From Hetaerina americana (Eukaryota > Arthropoda > Insecta > Odonata > Calopterygidae), in NCBI GenBank assembly GCA_022747635.1, contig JAKTNV010000003.1:27667830-27731829 (forward strand): 64,000 bases of DNA, read 5' to 3'. The notes beneath the pieces are model-generated. The model was not told the DNA's origin and did no database searches. It was given only the letters and a program-made list of their open reading frames with translations. Made by a program: the position numbers and the translations under genes. Positions 23,971 through 36,112 of the stretch are shown piece by piece; within the stretch, counting starts at the first letter, position 1; each line of letters opens with the position of its first letter.

Positions 23971-24831
23971 GCTTGGAGGAGGGATGAATATAATGCATGT
24001 TTTGTACCTTGAAAGGTATTTGGAATTTATGTGAAACTGAAGATGTCAGTCGTGAAGGACAAAATGCTTTCCTATAGTCTTATTATATTTTCAAGCGTGG
24101 CAGGAACTAACCTAAATATATATGTTTGTATATCAATGATAATGTTATCTTCAAATATAGTACGGAGAAAATACAGAATATACATGTGCTAAGGGGTTAC
24201 AGGCATGTCTTCTCTTGGCTTATAAAAAATAAGGAAAATAGTCGCAGAATAATAGTTTATAATAGTGGAATGACATGGTGGACAATAGTGGAACTTGAGT
24301 ACTTTAGGAATGTTTGAAATCTCCTCGAATCTGTTAATATCGGACTTTACCCAGGTTAAGTGGGCAAGAGAGAGGGAGTGGACATTCAGTGGATGTAATG
24401 AAGAGCATTTTTACTGAAATTTACCCTATAACAGAACAACACCTTATCTTTTTAAGTGTGTTTTTGAAATAGTTACCCGCCTAATATATGAGAATTTGTC
24501 GGTTGACTGTATGTCATAGTGCATGCAACGATCATTTGCTCGACCCGGAAATAGGAGAGGACCTCCTTTTAAATTACCCCCCTTATTCCCCCTTATGTAC
24601 GTGGTAAAGTAAGAGCGCTGAAACGGTTGGTAAAGTTAAAATTCTGACCACCAGTCTCGATCCTTGTATATGGACTTGTAACAGAATAATTTGCCTTTGT
24701 CTTTTTGAATCCCATTCTATTCTTCATCCTCATCACTAAGAGCACGGAAACCGGGATAATTTATACTAAATGGGCCAAAAGAGACGAGAATAACAAGAAT
24801 ACAGATAAAAATATTTTGTTTTAAATACCAC
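23971..24831. other. Unassigned DNA
   Basis: No gene or repeat recognised. Confidence 0.45.

Positions 24832-24900
<69 letters not shown>
24832..24900. repeat. TA microsatellite
   Basis: A pure TA run of about 70 bp. Confidence 0.97.
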
Positions 24901-24901
<1 letters not shown>

Positions 24902-25060
24902 CAATTATAAACAAAAAAATCAACGAGATGAATTATAAAGAATGCAATTGTTATAATAGTGTATATTTGATTGTTAAAATCGTCGAATCAACAAAATGCC
25001 TTGGAAAAATATCGTTATAAATAAGCGCAATAAAGGGGCCATGTCCAAAAATATGTGTGG

Positions 25061-25135
25061 CGCCGCGGTAGGTTAATTGGCTGAAGAACTCTGGTGGATA
25101 TGTAAGGATAAAGGTTCAAATCCCGGTTAATGTTT
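25061..25135 (+). repeat. Diverged tRNA-like sequence (SINE head)
   Basis: 'gccgcggtaggttaattggc' resembles a D-arm/A-box region, and 'aggttcaaatcccgg' is a B-box/T-loop. The anticodon region does not give a clean stem and the acceptor ends do not pair well. It is probably a decayed tRNA-derived repeat rather than a working tRNA gene. Confidence 0.45.
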
Positions 25136-28100
25136 TAGCACCGTGAAATTCTCGCATGTGAAAACTATCGCTTCAGCTTAACTGGACGCGAACTGAAGCG
25201 CATGAAGCAGACTTTTACTGGATGAAACTACAGGTATTCGCGCACTGTATAAAAAATGCATGAAAACATGCTCATTTCATTTCCAAGCTCTTCGGTCTCG
25301 TATAAAATTTGCCACAAATCTCTTTCTCGGTTGCTTTTGGATTCCTCGGTTTCCCACACTATTACTTCCGCTACCTCTCCTCCGAGGTAACTCCTAAGGG
25401 TAAGCGAATGGAGTGAAGTCCCTTGGAGCAGAACGAGGGAGAGGTGGCAATACAGTTAAAAGGCCCGAGGTCTAGGTATTACAAAATGCCAGGGTTTACG
25501 TGATACTCAATGTGGAAAACAAGACGTTGAGTAAGTGGTCTGACATCGGTAAAACTAAGGGATATGATGTTTGGCGGGTGTCACCTGCAATGATTGAGAT
25601 TAGTAATCCCATAGAATCCATAGCGATGACAGAACACCCTCTTTCATTTTTGCTTTAACTCGCTTTCGGCGCATTTCAGCGGTTTTATTTTAGGTCTATT
25701 CTTGTTCTAGCTGACGCAGGAAGTATTTCATATTCCATTTCGAAGGTCCTCAGTATCGAACTTCTAGTAAACACCCGAGGTTTAGAGAGTTGTATAGAAT
25801 GGAGGATGGTCGGAGGAAATATCGACAAAAGTTTTGCTTCGCTAGTCCTAATCACTAATTTCGTTTTTATTGAATTACCCAGGATATTAATACTACTGCA
25901 AAGCGATCTGCTTTGGTTAGGAGGCATTTTAAACTGTAGGTACCTTCTTCTTTCCCGTTCGAAATATACAAAACCTGATGCAAGTGATTTTGACGTATCT
26001 TGATTTTGAATTTCCTTGTACAAATTGCATGGAGAAAGGCGCTTAATATTTTTGGAAAACAGTTTACTATAAGTTCATATTAGTCTATGATCTCTATCAT
26101 GCGCTTCCTGTAATGACCTGAAAATGAGCGACTGACCAATCCCTGTTCTAAAATATGTAATCCCATTTTTTGGCGAAAAAAACCCATTGGTTTTACATTA
26201 GTGTTTCCAGTTTTTATCAGATTAAGTCCAATCGATTGTTAGTTAATGGGAACCTTAACCTATCGTGGAGATTATTGAAAAATTTGATTTTATTATTAAA
26301 TAACATTACTCATTATTTAATGCGAACATTTTAACCATAGTAACATCGGCTGCCAGTTATTGAGCTGTTTAAAGGTCAGTTTTGAACTCAACTAGCTGTC
26401 ATAAACCAGAGTTTTGGCCTTAACCGGAGATGAAAGTTAACCTTCAGTTTAACGAGACATTATACAACCTGGCCTTTGAGTTTATAACGTGATAATTTCT
26501 TTAAGTTTGGCCACCTGACGGATACCTTAAGCCACCAGATTTACTGCATTTGATTTATGTAAACTCATAGTTTAGTGAACTCGGGGTTAAACTGGTGCCA
26601 CAGAAAATTTTTATGTGAACTTTAGAGGAAAACAATTATCTGCCAATCAAAGGTTGAGAGGAAAAACTAATTTTGATATTACACGGCTGCCTCACCTAAC
26701 TTGTTGTTCTTGTCAGAGCACTTTGACAGTGTCCAAGCGTTTTTTAGATGGTATTCGGATTATCATTCAATTTTCGATCCATTTTACTTTTTCGGTTCTT
26801 AGATGTTCTCATTAGAGATGGATTTTTCCCTAAATTATGTAACCTTAATAATAAAGAGGTAATAGACGATTATTTGCACGTGTTGACTTTTTAACCTTAT
26901 GTCATACGTTATCGTTAAAACTTGAGTTTGAATTTTTCATTTCTATATTTGTGCTGATGAAAATATTTTTATTAATGTATGGTTTTATTGTATCGTCAGT
27001 TATATTTAACAATTCATTTTAAAAACATGTGTGATTACCGAATTTAGCATTTAAGAAAATTGAGATGAATGACTATGCTACTTCGTAGCATATGGCAGTT
27101 CTAATTTCTTACTGGTTGAGTAAGCTTGAAAGCGGCGGCGACCAGGTTTGCACATAGGTCATCGGGTCCCAGCTCCTTCGAGAGATAGACATTTTTCAAC
27201 TTTACCTTTTGCATTTCTCCTGATAACCAATCAGAGGAAGAGGAAGAAATACGTTAATTCTATAAATAGTCTGAAACCGCAATAAAAATGTATGGTAGCC
27301 GGACTTCCTCTGAGGTTCACAATTTTTTCCAATTCCGTGCTTATGGGAGTGTACAGGAATGATCACAGTCAGGATGAAATCTTGGAGGTAGAGTGAACGA
27401 AGGAAAGATGAAGCCTCATCGTCAATCATATTATCGCCTCCCATACTCCTTTTAAAGGGATATAATTTAATTTAAGCACGTTTTTGGTGGGCTTAAATGG
27501 GTGGAATAACAAAATCAAAAGGGATGTGAATATGCTTGACATCATCGCAGTTCCGTGGGCATTCATCCTCTTCTAGGCAAGCCCCATGATCAACTAGGCG
27601 ACAATAAAAGGCAGAGGCCTGTTTTTTTATAAACGTGTAAAGAAGTTCTAAATTGGCTTGAGGACGCATTTATTCTGCTACTTTCTTTTTTGAATTGAAC
27701 ATGATATCTCTTGACGCTTTAGATGTTACGTGAGGGAATATGACGCCCCCTTTTTTTAATATTTTACGGGAGAGGATGGGTAAAAAATAAGACGAGAGAC
27801 GAAATCCCTTCACATTTTCCCTGGGAGAGAAAAATTCGGAGGCGAATCGAGTCACCACCCTCTTCAGTCGGATCCCTCTGTCCCTTGCGGAAGCGTCGTT
27901 CGTGACGACTCCTTTCATTACTCCTCGCCTCTTTTTTTCACTCCCTCTTTCGCTTCCCTTCGCGAAATCGGAAAGGTTAGTTTATTCTTTCTTTTTTTTT
28001 TCTTCTGCCGGAACTCTGGAGCGAGCGATGGCGGCGAGACGGGTCGAGCACCAGTGAAGCATAGAGCCTTTCTCACGAACGAGTCTCGTCGGCGCGTAGC

Positions 28101-28704
28101 CTCACGGGCAGACCGGCGTGGGAGATGAGGGTGAGAAGGGGGAATGTAAAAGGGGGTGGATTCGTTGGGAACGGGAACGAGTTGAATCGACGGGGGGGTA
28201 TGGCATGGTATAGGATAGGGTGTGGGGAGGTAAGGCGGCTTTTAAAGAAAGAGAGACGGAAATGTGCCACTGAGAAATGCCTGTGGTAGGTGACCCGATG
28301 CGAGATTGACCGTCGGTTGTCCCGTTGCCATGCACTCGTCCGAACTCTCATTCCAAAGATTTTGAATGGATGCCGCTTGCAGCAGCGGAAACCACCTGGT
28401 AAAAAAAATAACTCATTTGAATGCACTCGACCTTTATTTTAACTTCAAAGATTTATGCGCCGCTTAGTTCTTCATTTTGTTTTCAAGGTGTTTACGGAGC
28501 TATGCCAAAGATGTCAGTACTTATGGCTCACAACAGACCACCCTCTCAGCTCCCTAGGTTGGATGGCCTGGAATGAAAATCATGTGGGAGTGATTAAAAG
28601 TGTACCGCAAACGGGACGCGGCGAAATGATAAAATAGAAAGATAAAAACAAGACGTAAATTATAAAACAGATGGGATCGAGATAAGCATTTCAGAACAGC
28701 TGAA
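25136..28704. other. Unassigned DNA; GC-rich section at its end
   Basis: No gene recognised over 3.5 kb. From about 27850 to 28400 the base composition is GC- and CpG-richer than its neighbours, with no coding domain. It could lie near a promoter, but I see no supporting element. Confidence 0.4.
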
Positions 28705-29420
28705 AAGTTTAGGTGTTGCGCTGAAGTCAAACCTTTCATGGGGCAAACACATAAGAAGAAAGTGCGAGTCAGCCTGAAAGAAGCTAGGTTATACGTAAGT
28801 ATTGAAAAAGAAAATGAGTGGTATTGCTACGCTTTAGTTAGACCATATTTGGAATGTATGGCATTATCTGCTTTTAATGGGGAAAACGTTAATTTAGGGA
28901 TTGGCTAAGGTTTAGCGAAAATTTGTCTGGCTTGTTAAACATTATCACGAGAAGAGAGTAAGCGTGAGAGGGATGCCGAAGGAATTATGTGAGGATTCCA
29001 TTGATTCTTTAAGACAGCAGACAAGACTTAGTACTTTCGAAAGGTACAGGGCACCTAAGATTTCTTGCGATGCAGACAAGAGAGCTGGACAGCATCTCCA
29101 ACAAAAATCAAGAACTCGTTCTTCCCATGAACCCAATAGTCACAAAATCAAGCCCATGCGCCCTAATATTTTGAAATTTAATAAGAAAATATAATTATTT
29201 ATTCAAAAATACCATTTATTACATGATGTGTCTGCATACGATATAATGAAGTATTGGCTCAAGTGTTTTCATAGTAATAATAGTAGATTTAGGCGAGGCG
29301 ACCGACAGCTGAGGTCGTTTACGCTTGTTTTCACATATTAGCTCATACATACTCATGTATGTTAAGAACTACTTTTTCTCAATGCATGGCTGGTGCCCTA
29401 ATAAACGCTTGCGACCGTTT
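28705..29420 (+). pseudogene. Jockey/CR1-type LINE relic: RT C-terminus and 3' tail
   Basis: From 28705 the plus strand reads LGVALKSNLSWGKHIRRKCE then a stop and KKLGYT. This is the signature that follows the RT catalytic core in jockey/CR1-type elements (LGV.L.SNLSW..HI). An LVRPYLEC-like stretch (about 28835-28860) and a basic RLSTFERYRAPK stretch (29030-29060) follow. The tail at 29330-29420 contains 'gcatggctggtgccctaa', the same tail motif as at 10258-10385. Stops and frameshifts are frequent. It is related to the copy at 32570-33120 in the same orientation. Confidence 0.75.
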
Positions 29421-32400
29421 GCGCGGTATTTTATAAACGCAGATAAATTGTGGCAAAATCTGCGAGTGAATTGTTTCCCGTCTTTTATTTACGTTTCGTC
29501 ATGAGGTAAACCGCCGAAACGAAGTAGTTTCCCTCTCTTTTAAAGAATATGAAGGATTGACCTTGTTGGCTGTGTCTACTTTGTAATTGTTTTGCTTATC
29601 CTCTTGTTTTATCGCAAAATTAAACTTGTAATGACTATCAGATTTTTTTAACCGTCCATGACGGTGATGCGTAGCATAATTTATTCCATAATTATCGAAT
29701 TACCCATTTAACTGGGAAGGGTTTTTTCATACTTTAGTGATATAAGGGTTTTCTTGTGAATAAGATTATTTTCAGGTATCCTGGTACTTCATATAATATG
29801 TCTTTCGATTTTGATTGTTTGTAACGTCTTTCGTCTTGATGAGCATTTCAGAAGTAGGAAGAGGGAAAGGGGTGTGGGATATAATACGTTTGCGTTCAAA
29901 AAGTTGAGAACTGCAGGTTACCACCTCAAAAAATTGCTTTGATATTTTAAGTTTCTAAATGCCTCTCTTTGTTTTTAGAGAAAATTTAAAAATATATTTG
30001 CTACATTAATATGACTCTTGTAATGATTTCTCATGATATGCCCCCATGGAAACGACGATTATTGGTTATCAATCTTGCCCAGGCGTTCGGCCATTTTCGG
30101 TTGATTGGATAGTCTACTTCATTTATTTATCGAATCACCGATTTAACTGGAAATGGTTTGTTTCCCATTATTTTTAGATTTGAACTGTTCATTTAATATG
30201 CGTATTTTTTCACTTCAGCTCTTTTAGCAGTAGAAGTTTTAGTTTTCTCTCTCCCTTCTTTCCTGCTTCTTCTGGATCTACCATTTCAAGCTTCCTCCTT
30301 TTCCCATCCTTCTATCCCTTGCAGTTTTCCTTTCAGTCGCCGGTTTTCCTTTGCTCACTCACTTCGCTCCTTCCACTCCGTTTTCCTCTCCCTTGAAACC
30401 TTCGTTTCTCCGCTTCTGTCGCCCCCACCCCATGCAGCTTAATTTAATGCCGACGTAGCCGCCGTGTGCCCGGAATGTGGTAATGGACGGCAGTGGGTCG
30501 GATCGAGAGGAGGAGCGGCTTTGAACGAGAGGCTGGAATGACGAGGAGAAGGGAGCGATTTCAAAGGGGACCCAAGGGTGCGTGCTGTCCTAAGGTTGAA
30601 GGTCACCGTGCGAATTCTAGCCTTGACATTGCCCATCAACTTGATTTTCCTCTCTGGATGAAAGATAGTTGCTCGCTTAAAAGCAGCGAATGTAAAAAAG
30701 GAGGGTCTGAAGAAAATTTGTGATCGTATTGCGCGACGTCAAAAATAGCACACCAACCCCTTTCACGGCCAAGAGTGAAAGTTTTGCATCAAGATATTTG
30801 AGATAAAATTTATCCTTGGAAGGCTCGATTTTCTAAGAATCCTCTTTTTGTGTACGTTTCTCTGACCATGCTGACGAAATGTTTATTTTAGACCCGCAGC
30901 CATTTGAATTATTTCGGTAAACCGTGTCAAAACGTCGGAAATCCTTTGGCGTGGTGTTCTTTTGTTGGAAACTGGAAAAGTGCTCTTATTTCCTTCACCC
31001 TGGCGACCGTGAGTGGTCACGGAAAAAAGCCCAATTAAAATTTCCGAGAAAAGAGAGGCATAAAAGTAAAAAAGAAAGGCAGAAACGTGGAGGCCGTAAA
31101 AAATTACTTCACGCATAATCTTGAAGTAATAGGAAAAATTTTCACGGTTTATTCTCAAAAGCGGAGCCTTGGTGAAGAAAGTCGTTTGGTTGTTTTTAAG
31201 GAATAAATAAAAACCTTTTCGCTGTGATGGAAAATATTTTATACGGAAAAGTCAACTTAATATTACAGAATATTACGTCAGTACGTAATGTCATACTTAA
31301 TTCTGGTTAAAAATATGATGAGAGAATATTTTTGGGGAGTAAGTTGATTTTACAGAAAAACAGAATTAGCCGTAACATAAAAATTTTCTTTTAGGTATTG
31401 CATCGGTTTATTAGGTAGTGATTAGGGCAAGCAAAAAACTAAGGAACCCCTTGGCATCTGTGATAAGCCATTGCGCTAAAGTATATTCATAAAACATTTG
31501 GCTTTACTGCATGGAAACATAAACCACTGAGAAGGAGAAAGTTAATATTCCCATAAATCCAAGGTACAATTGATGTTATATTGATCAATTGAGTCTAGTA
31601 ATTACACATAAGAATAATTTAATATATGCGCCATTGAAAGTAGCGTTTTATCGCAACTTACCTAATATTTAATTGGCAGTGATCTTCTAATACCGGCCCA
31701 ACTAATTGAATAGATATCATAAATGAGGCCATAATGGATTAAGACGACAAAATGACCTTCTGTGTTGAAAAGTCCTACACATTAAATACCTTAAACAAAT
31801 AATGACTGTGAATTAAATAAATAATGGCGAATAAATATACCAGGCACAATATCCTACACTCCTAATCCATTTTATGTTGGGTTCTGGATTAGAACTAATA
31901 AAATATTAGGTTGTAAAGCTTTTTTTCAGATTTCCTTCGTTATGCTTATATCTGAAGATGTTAACTGTATCCTGAAACTCTTACCGTTATTTTATTTTTT
32001 ACTTTTTTCTCTTAGTACAATGATAAGTGTCTCCCGTAAGTGTCTTTCTTAAGTGTTCTATGACGTTAAAAATGTATCAGTCTTTCAATTTCATCGCTTA
32101 TTTATAAATTTAATTCCCATTATTTCCATCGACGACTTACTTTCTCCCGACAATTTACTGATGTCACGATTCAAACTTAAACTTTCTGCCTATTTACCTA
32201 TTTATAACAATAAACGTATGCCAACATTTCTTCCATTGAAGCTTGAAAACTAATTAAAATAAATTCTGCTAAGTCTCCTTAATTTTTAATGGGTTTCGCT
32301 CTTGGCAATTTTAGCAGAGAAATCAAAAAAATAGTTCATGCATTTACGAGTATAGATTAGTAAAAAACATCGCTTTTATGCAAATTTTCAAAAGTTATGC

Positions 32401-32569
32401 TTATTTAAAATTTTACGTAAATAACATGCTTTACCCTGTTAACTATAATTGATACTCTTTTATTGAAAATACTTCCGCGAATGAATGCTAGTTTTCTGCA
32501 TATAGTATCTTTAATCTGATGACACAGTGCAAGCAGTTTTATTTCTTTAGGTCGTAAGTAATGAAAAGC
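29421..32569. other. Unassigned DNA
   Basis: No gene or clear repeat over about 3.1 kb. A pyrimidine-rich stretch lies at 30230-30430. Confidence 0.4.
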
Positions 32570-33120
32570 AATCAAACTTTTCATGGAATTCAAAACCAGA
32601 AGAAGATGCGGGTCAGCCTTAAAGAAGCTAGGTTTCATTATACGGTTTATAAGAAAATGTTAATGAAAAGGTTAGAGTGAGGTGTTACTTCGTTTTAGCC
32701 AGGCCACATTTGGAATGCGCGGAATGTATTTTGGATCCTTGGGAGGAGACGTTAATTAAAGATTTGGAAAAGGTTCAGAGAAATTTCGCTACGTTTGTTA
32801 AAAATTGCTACGATAAGCGAGGAAGCGTGACGGTTACGCTGGAGGAATAATTAGCTTGGGAGTCTCTTCATCCTCGAACACAGCCTGCAAGATTTAGGCT
32901 TTTAGAGAAGCACAGGGTATCAGAGTTATCTTGTGACCCCGAGGGAATTGTTATCGCCTAAAGTTATGTTGGCATGAACATAAATCCGACGACGGGGATA
33001 ACATTAGAGAGACATCGGACTCTTCCCGTTATATAGAGAGACATCAACATGAACGGATTCAAGTACTCATTTTTCCTTCGCACGATACACATCCATAAGA
33101 AAGTCGAATCCAAGAACCCG
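32570..33120 (+). pseudogene. Jockey/CR1-type LINE RT C-terminal relic
   Basis: The plus strand reads CGSALKKLGFIIRFIRK (about 32610-32660), ILDPWEETLIKDLEKVQRNF (about 32730-32790), FVKNCYDKRGSVT, LAWESL and RFRLLEKHRVSELS (about 32890-32930), then KYSFFLRTI (about 33060), the counterpart of the FFPRTIREWN motif. This order is typical of the C-terminus of jockey/CR1-like polymerases. One stop and several frameshifts are visible. It shares the segment 'gtcagcct.aaagaagctagg' with the relic at 28.7 kb. Confidence 0.8.
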
Positions 33121-33584
33121 ATATCATTTCCGAAAGACATGAATTAATGTTTTAGTCTAATATTGCATTATGTATTTAGGCATGTATATATTCGAGTGTT
33201 TTTTATATAATCATAGGCATGTATGAATTAATATTTCTGCAGGGTATTGTGTGGATATTAATATAATCTTTTGACATAGTATTTAAATTAAATTAGGAAT
33301 AACAGACTCAAATCTTGAAAAAACGTGTTGAATGACTGAAATTTTATTTTGAATTTGGGATCGACAATTTAAAATTGGTCCAGTTCGATGGTGAATGTAA
33401 GATTATTGAGAAATACATAGTTTATCGTAAATAAGGAATTTGAATGCGGAAACACTAACCCTGCTCATTAAGCTAATATTTTAAAGAGATAACTTTTCAA
33501 TGAGAACAATACAAACAATAAGTAGAAATTTTACCATTTCAACAATAAGTTGTGTATTATGATTACCACATCGTGAATCTTAAT
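33121..33584. other. Unassigned AT-rich DNA
   Basis: It follows the LINE relic and precedes the tandem array. No feature was recognised. Confidence 0.45.
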
Positions 33585-33693
33585 AACTTACCATTTCCAA
33601 AGAAACTGCGGGAGATGCCGCAACAGTAACTTTTAACGGAGTCATCCGCTAATGTGCATTTCAATGCAACAATTTGAGAGCGTAAAAATCATT

Positions 33694-33766
33694 CGCCTTG
33701 ACTGGGACTCGAACCCAGATCCCTCAATATCCGGTCGAGTGCTTTAGCCACTTAAGCTACCGAGGC
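33694..33766 (-). pseudogene. tRNA-like cloverleaf, array copy 1 of 6 (others every 334 bp)
   Basis: The 73-nt minus-strand sequence folds as a cloverleaf. Its acceptor is GCCTCGG/TCAAGGC (C5-A68 mismatched), its D stem GCTT/AAGC and its anticodon stem CTCGA/TTGAG with loop CCGGATA. The variable loop is 4 nt and the T arm is a perfect CTGGG-TTCGAGT-CCCAG. The nominal anticodon GGA would be serine, but serine tRNAs have a long variable arm and position 33 should be U, not C. I therefore judge it tRNA-like rather than a translating tRNA. Further copies start at 34028, 34362, 34696 and 35030, with a 5'-clipped one at 35364. Confidence 0.8.
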
Positions 33767-35445
33767 GTCCTCTTAAACTCTGAAATTTTGGGGCTTTTAA
33801 AGGAACTAGATGTTATGACGAAATACCGTACATACAATGTCACATGTATTCGTAGTCGTGCGCGAGGCGCCACTGTCCACGAGGTTAAAGCCAACTTTAA
33901 ACACGTATGGTGTTTTCCCTTTGACAAATTCCAAAGAAACTGCGGGAGATGCCGCAACAGTAACTTTTAACGGAGTCATCCGCTAATGTGCATTTCAATG
34001 CAACAATTTGAGAGCGTAAAAATCATTCGCCTTGACTGGGACTCGAACCCAGATCCCTCAATATCCGGTCGAGTGCTTTAGCCACTTAAGCTACCGAGGC
34101 GTCCTCTTAAACTCTGAAATTTTGGGGCTTTTAAAGGAACTAGATGTTATGACGAAATACCGTACATACAATGTCACATGTATTCGTAGTCGTGCGCGAG
34201 GCGCCACTGTCCACGAGGTTAAAGCCAACTTTAAACACGTATGGTGTTTTCCCTTTGACAAATTCCAAAGAAACTGCGGGAGATGCCGCAACAGTAACTT
34301 TTAACGGAGTCATCCGCTAATGTGCATTTCAATGCAACAATTTGAGAGCGTAAAAATCATTCGCCTTGACTGGGACTCGAACCCAGATCCCTCAATATCC
34401 GGTCGAGTGCTTTAGCCACTTAAGCTACCGAGGCGTCCTCTTAAACTCTGAAATTTTGGGGCTTTTAAAGGAACTAGATGTTATGACGAAATACCGTACA
34501 TACAATGTCACATGTATTCGTAGTCGTGCGCGAGGCGCCACTGTCCACGAGGTTAAAGCCAACTTTAAACACGTATGGTGTTTTCCCTTTGACAAATTCC
34601 AAAGAAACTGCGGGAGATGCCGCAACAGTAACTTTTCACGGAGTCATCCGCTAATGTGCATTTCAATGCAACAATTTGAGAGCGTAAAAATCATTCGCCT
34701 TGACTGGGACTCGAACCCAGATCCCTCAATATCCGGTCGAGTGCTTTAGCCACTTAAGCTACCGAGGCGTCCTCTTAAACTCTGAAATTTTGGGGCTTTT
34801 AAAGGAACTAGATGTTATGACGAAATACCGTACATACAATGTCACATGTATTCGTAGTCGTGCGCGAGGCGCCACTGTCCACGAGGTTAAAGCCAACTTT
34901 AAACACGTATGGTGTTTTCCCTTTGACAAATTCCAAAGAAACTGCGGGAGATGCCGCAACAGTAACTTTTCACGGAGTCATCCGCTAATGTGCATTTCAA
35001 TGCAACAATTTGAGAGCGTAAAAATCATTCGCCTTGACTGGGACTCGAACCCAGATCCCTCAATATCCGGTCGAGTGCTTTAGCCACTTAAGCTACCGAG
35101 GCGTCCTCTTAAACTCTGAAATTTTGGGGCTTTTAAAGGAACTAGATGTTATGACGAAATACCGTACATACAATGTCACATGTATTCGTAGTCGTGCGCG
35201 AGGCGCCACTGTCCACGAGGTTAAAGCCAACTTTAAACACGTATGGTGTTTTCCCTTTGACAAATTCCAAAGAAACTGCGGGAGATGCCGCAACAGTAAC
35301 TTTTAACGGAGTCATCCGCTAATGTGCATTTCAATGCAACAATTTGAGAGCGTAAAAATCATTCGCCTTGACTGGGACTCGAACCCAGATCCCTCAATAT
35401 CCGGTCGAGTGCTTTAGCCACTTAAGCTACCGAGTTTAAGAGGAC

Positions 35446-35518
35446 GCCTCGGTAGCTTAAGTGGCTAAAGCACTCGACCGGATATTGAGGGATCTGGGTT
35501 CGAGTCCCAGTCAAGGCG
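35446..35518 (+). pseudogene. tRNA-like cloverleaf, inverted copy
   Basis: Same 73-nt sequence as the array copies but on the plus strand, inside the inverted end segment. With the clipped minus-strand copy at 35364 it forms the arms of the 103-bp inverted repeat. Confidence 0.8.
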
Positions 35519-35790
35519 AATGATTTTTACGCTCTCAAATTGTTGCATTGAACTTACCATTTATTTAAAATTATCTTTTTAATTTTTATTGTACAATTCG
35601 CATTTTGAATTTAAAAATTGACTTCAATAACATTAATCGCCATGAATAAGCGGTTTTCTCATTGAATAATAAACAATGATAGGAAGCATTGCCCAACATA
35701 TATTTATGTTTTGTAGATGTATCCGGAGTCATGTGACAACTTTAGCATATTCGAGTCTTACAAATTTTTACTGTACACAACTGCGTCCGT

Positions 35791-35795
35791 GTATA

Positions 35796-35868
<73 letters not shown>
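35791..35868. repeat. TA microsatellite at the 3' end of RTE copy A
   Basis: A TA run that continues directly into the oligo-T (oligo-A on the element strand) ending RTE copy A. The 228 bp before it show nothing recognisable. Confidence 0.95.
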
Positions 35869-35881
<13 letters not shown>

Positions 35882-35886
35882 GTAAT

Positions 35887-35902
35887 CTACCGGTTAAGGT
35901 AG
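35887..35902 (-). promoter_or_regulatory. RTE 3'-terminal hairpin (copy A)
   Basis: On the element strand CTACCTTAACCGGTAG forms a 5-bp stem (CTACC/GGTAG) followed by ATTACTT and the A tail. The same hairpin, sometimes with base changes, ends copies at 39318-39333, 54703-54718, 51822-51840, 20928-20943, 22948-22962 and, decayed, 2421-2435. A conserved 3' stem-loop is where related LINE polymerases recognise their RNA. That role here is inferred. Confidence 0.65.
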
Positions 35903-36112
35903 GTTTTTGGACTGACACAACTACCAAACAAATATTTTATTACTTCTAACAAAACACAAAATCAATCATCCTACTCTATATCAGGTCCCTCTTCATCTCT
36001 GAGTACTTCCTTCCTCCCTTCATCCCGTCCAACAACCCTATCCTGTTCCTTCCCTTTCCTCTTTTGCCCAACATTCTACCCTCTATCACAGTCTTCAACA
36101 TCCCACTGCCGG

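Larger units (their letters stand above)
33585..35562 (-). repeat. Tandem array of a 334-bp tRNA-like unit with inverted end, flanked by a 12-bp direct repeat
   Basis: About 5.5 head-to-tail units of exactly 334 bp run from 33597 to 35434. The only differences noticed between units are single bases (for example C for A in 'acttttaacgg' near 34637 and 34971). At 35434/35435 the array turns around, and 35448-35550 is a reverse copy of 35332-35434 (103-bp arms, 13-nt spacer). The 12-mer 'aacttaccattt' lies directly at both outer borders (33585-33596 and 35551-35562), so the whole multimer appears to have entered as one insertion. Each unit carries one tRNA-like cloverleaf on the minus strand. 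The identical short open frames repeated in each unit show no protein domain. Confidence 0.93.

Noticed and set aside
33694..33766. Functional tRNA-Ser(GGA) gene cluster
   Set aside because: The cloverleaf lacks the long variable arm of serine tRNAs, has C at position 33 and an acceptor mismatch, and sits inside a longer repeated unit.
33585..35562. CRISPR-like array
   Set aside because: Units are 334 bp, nearly identical throughout, with no short repeat/variable spacer pattern, and the DNA is eukaryotic.
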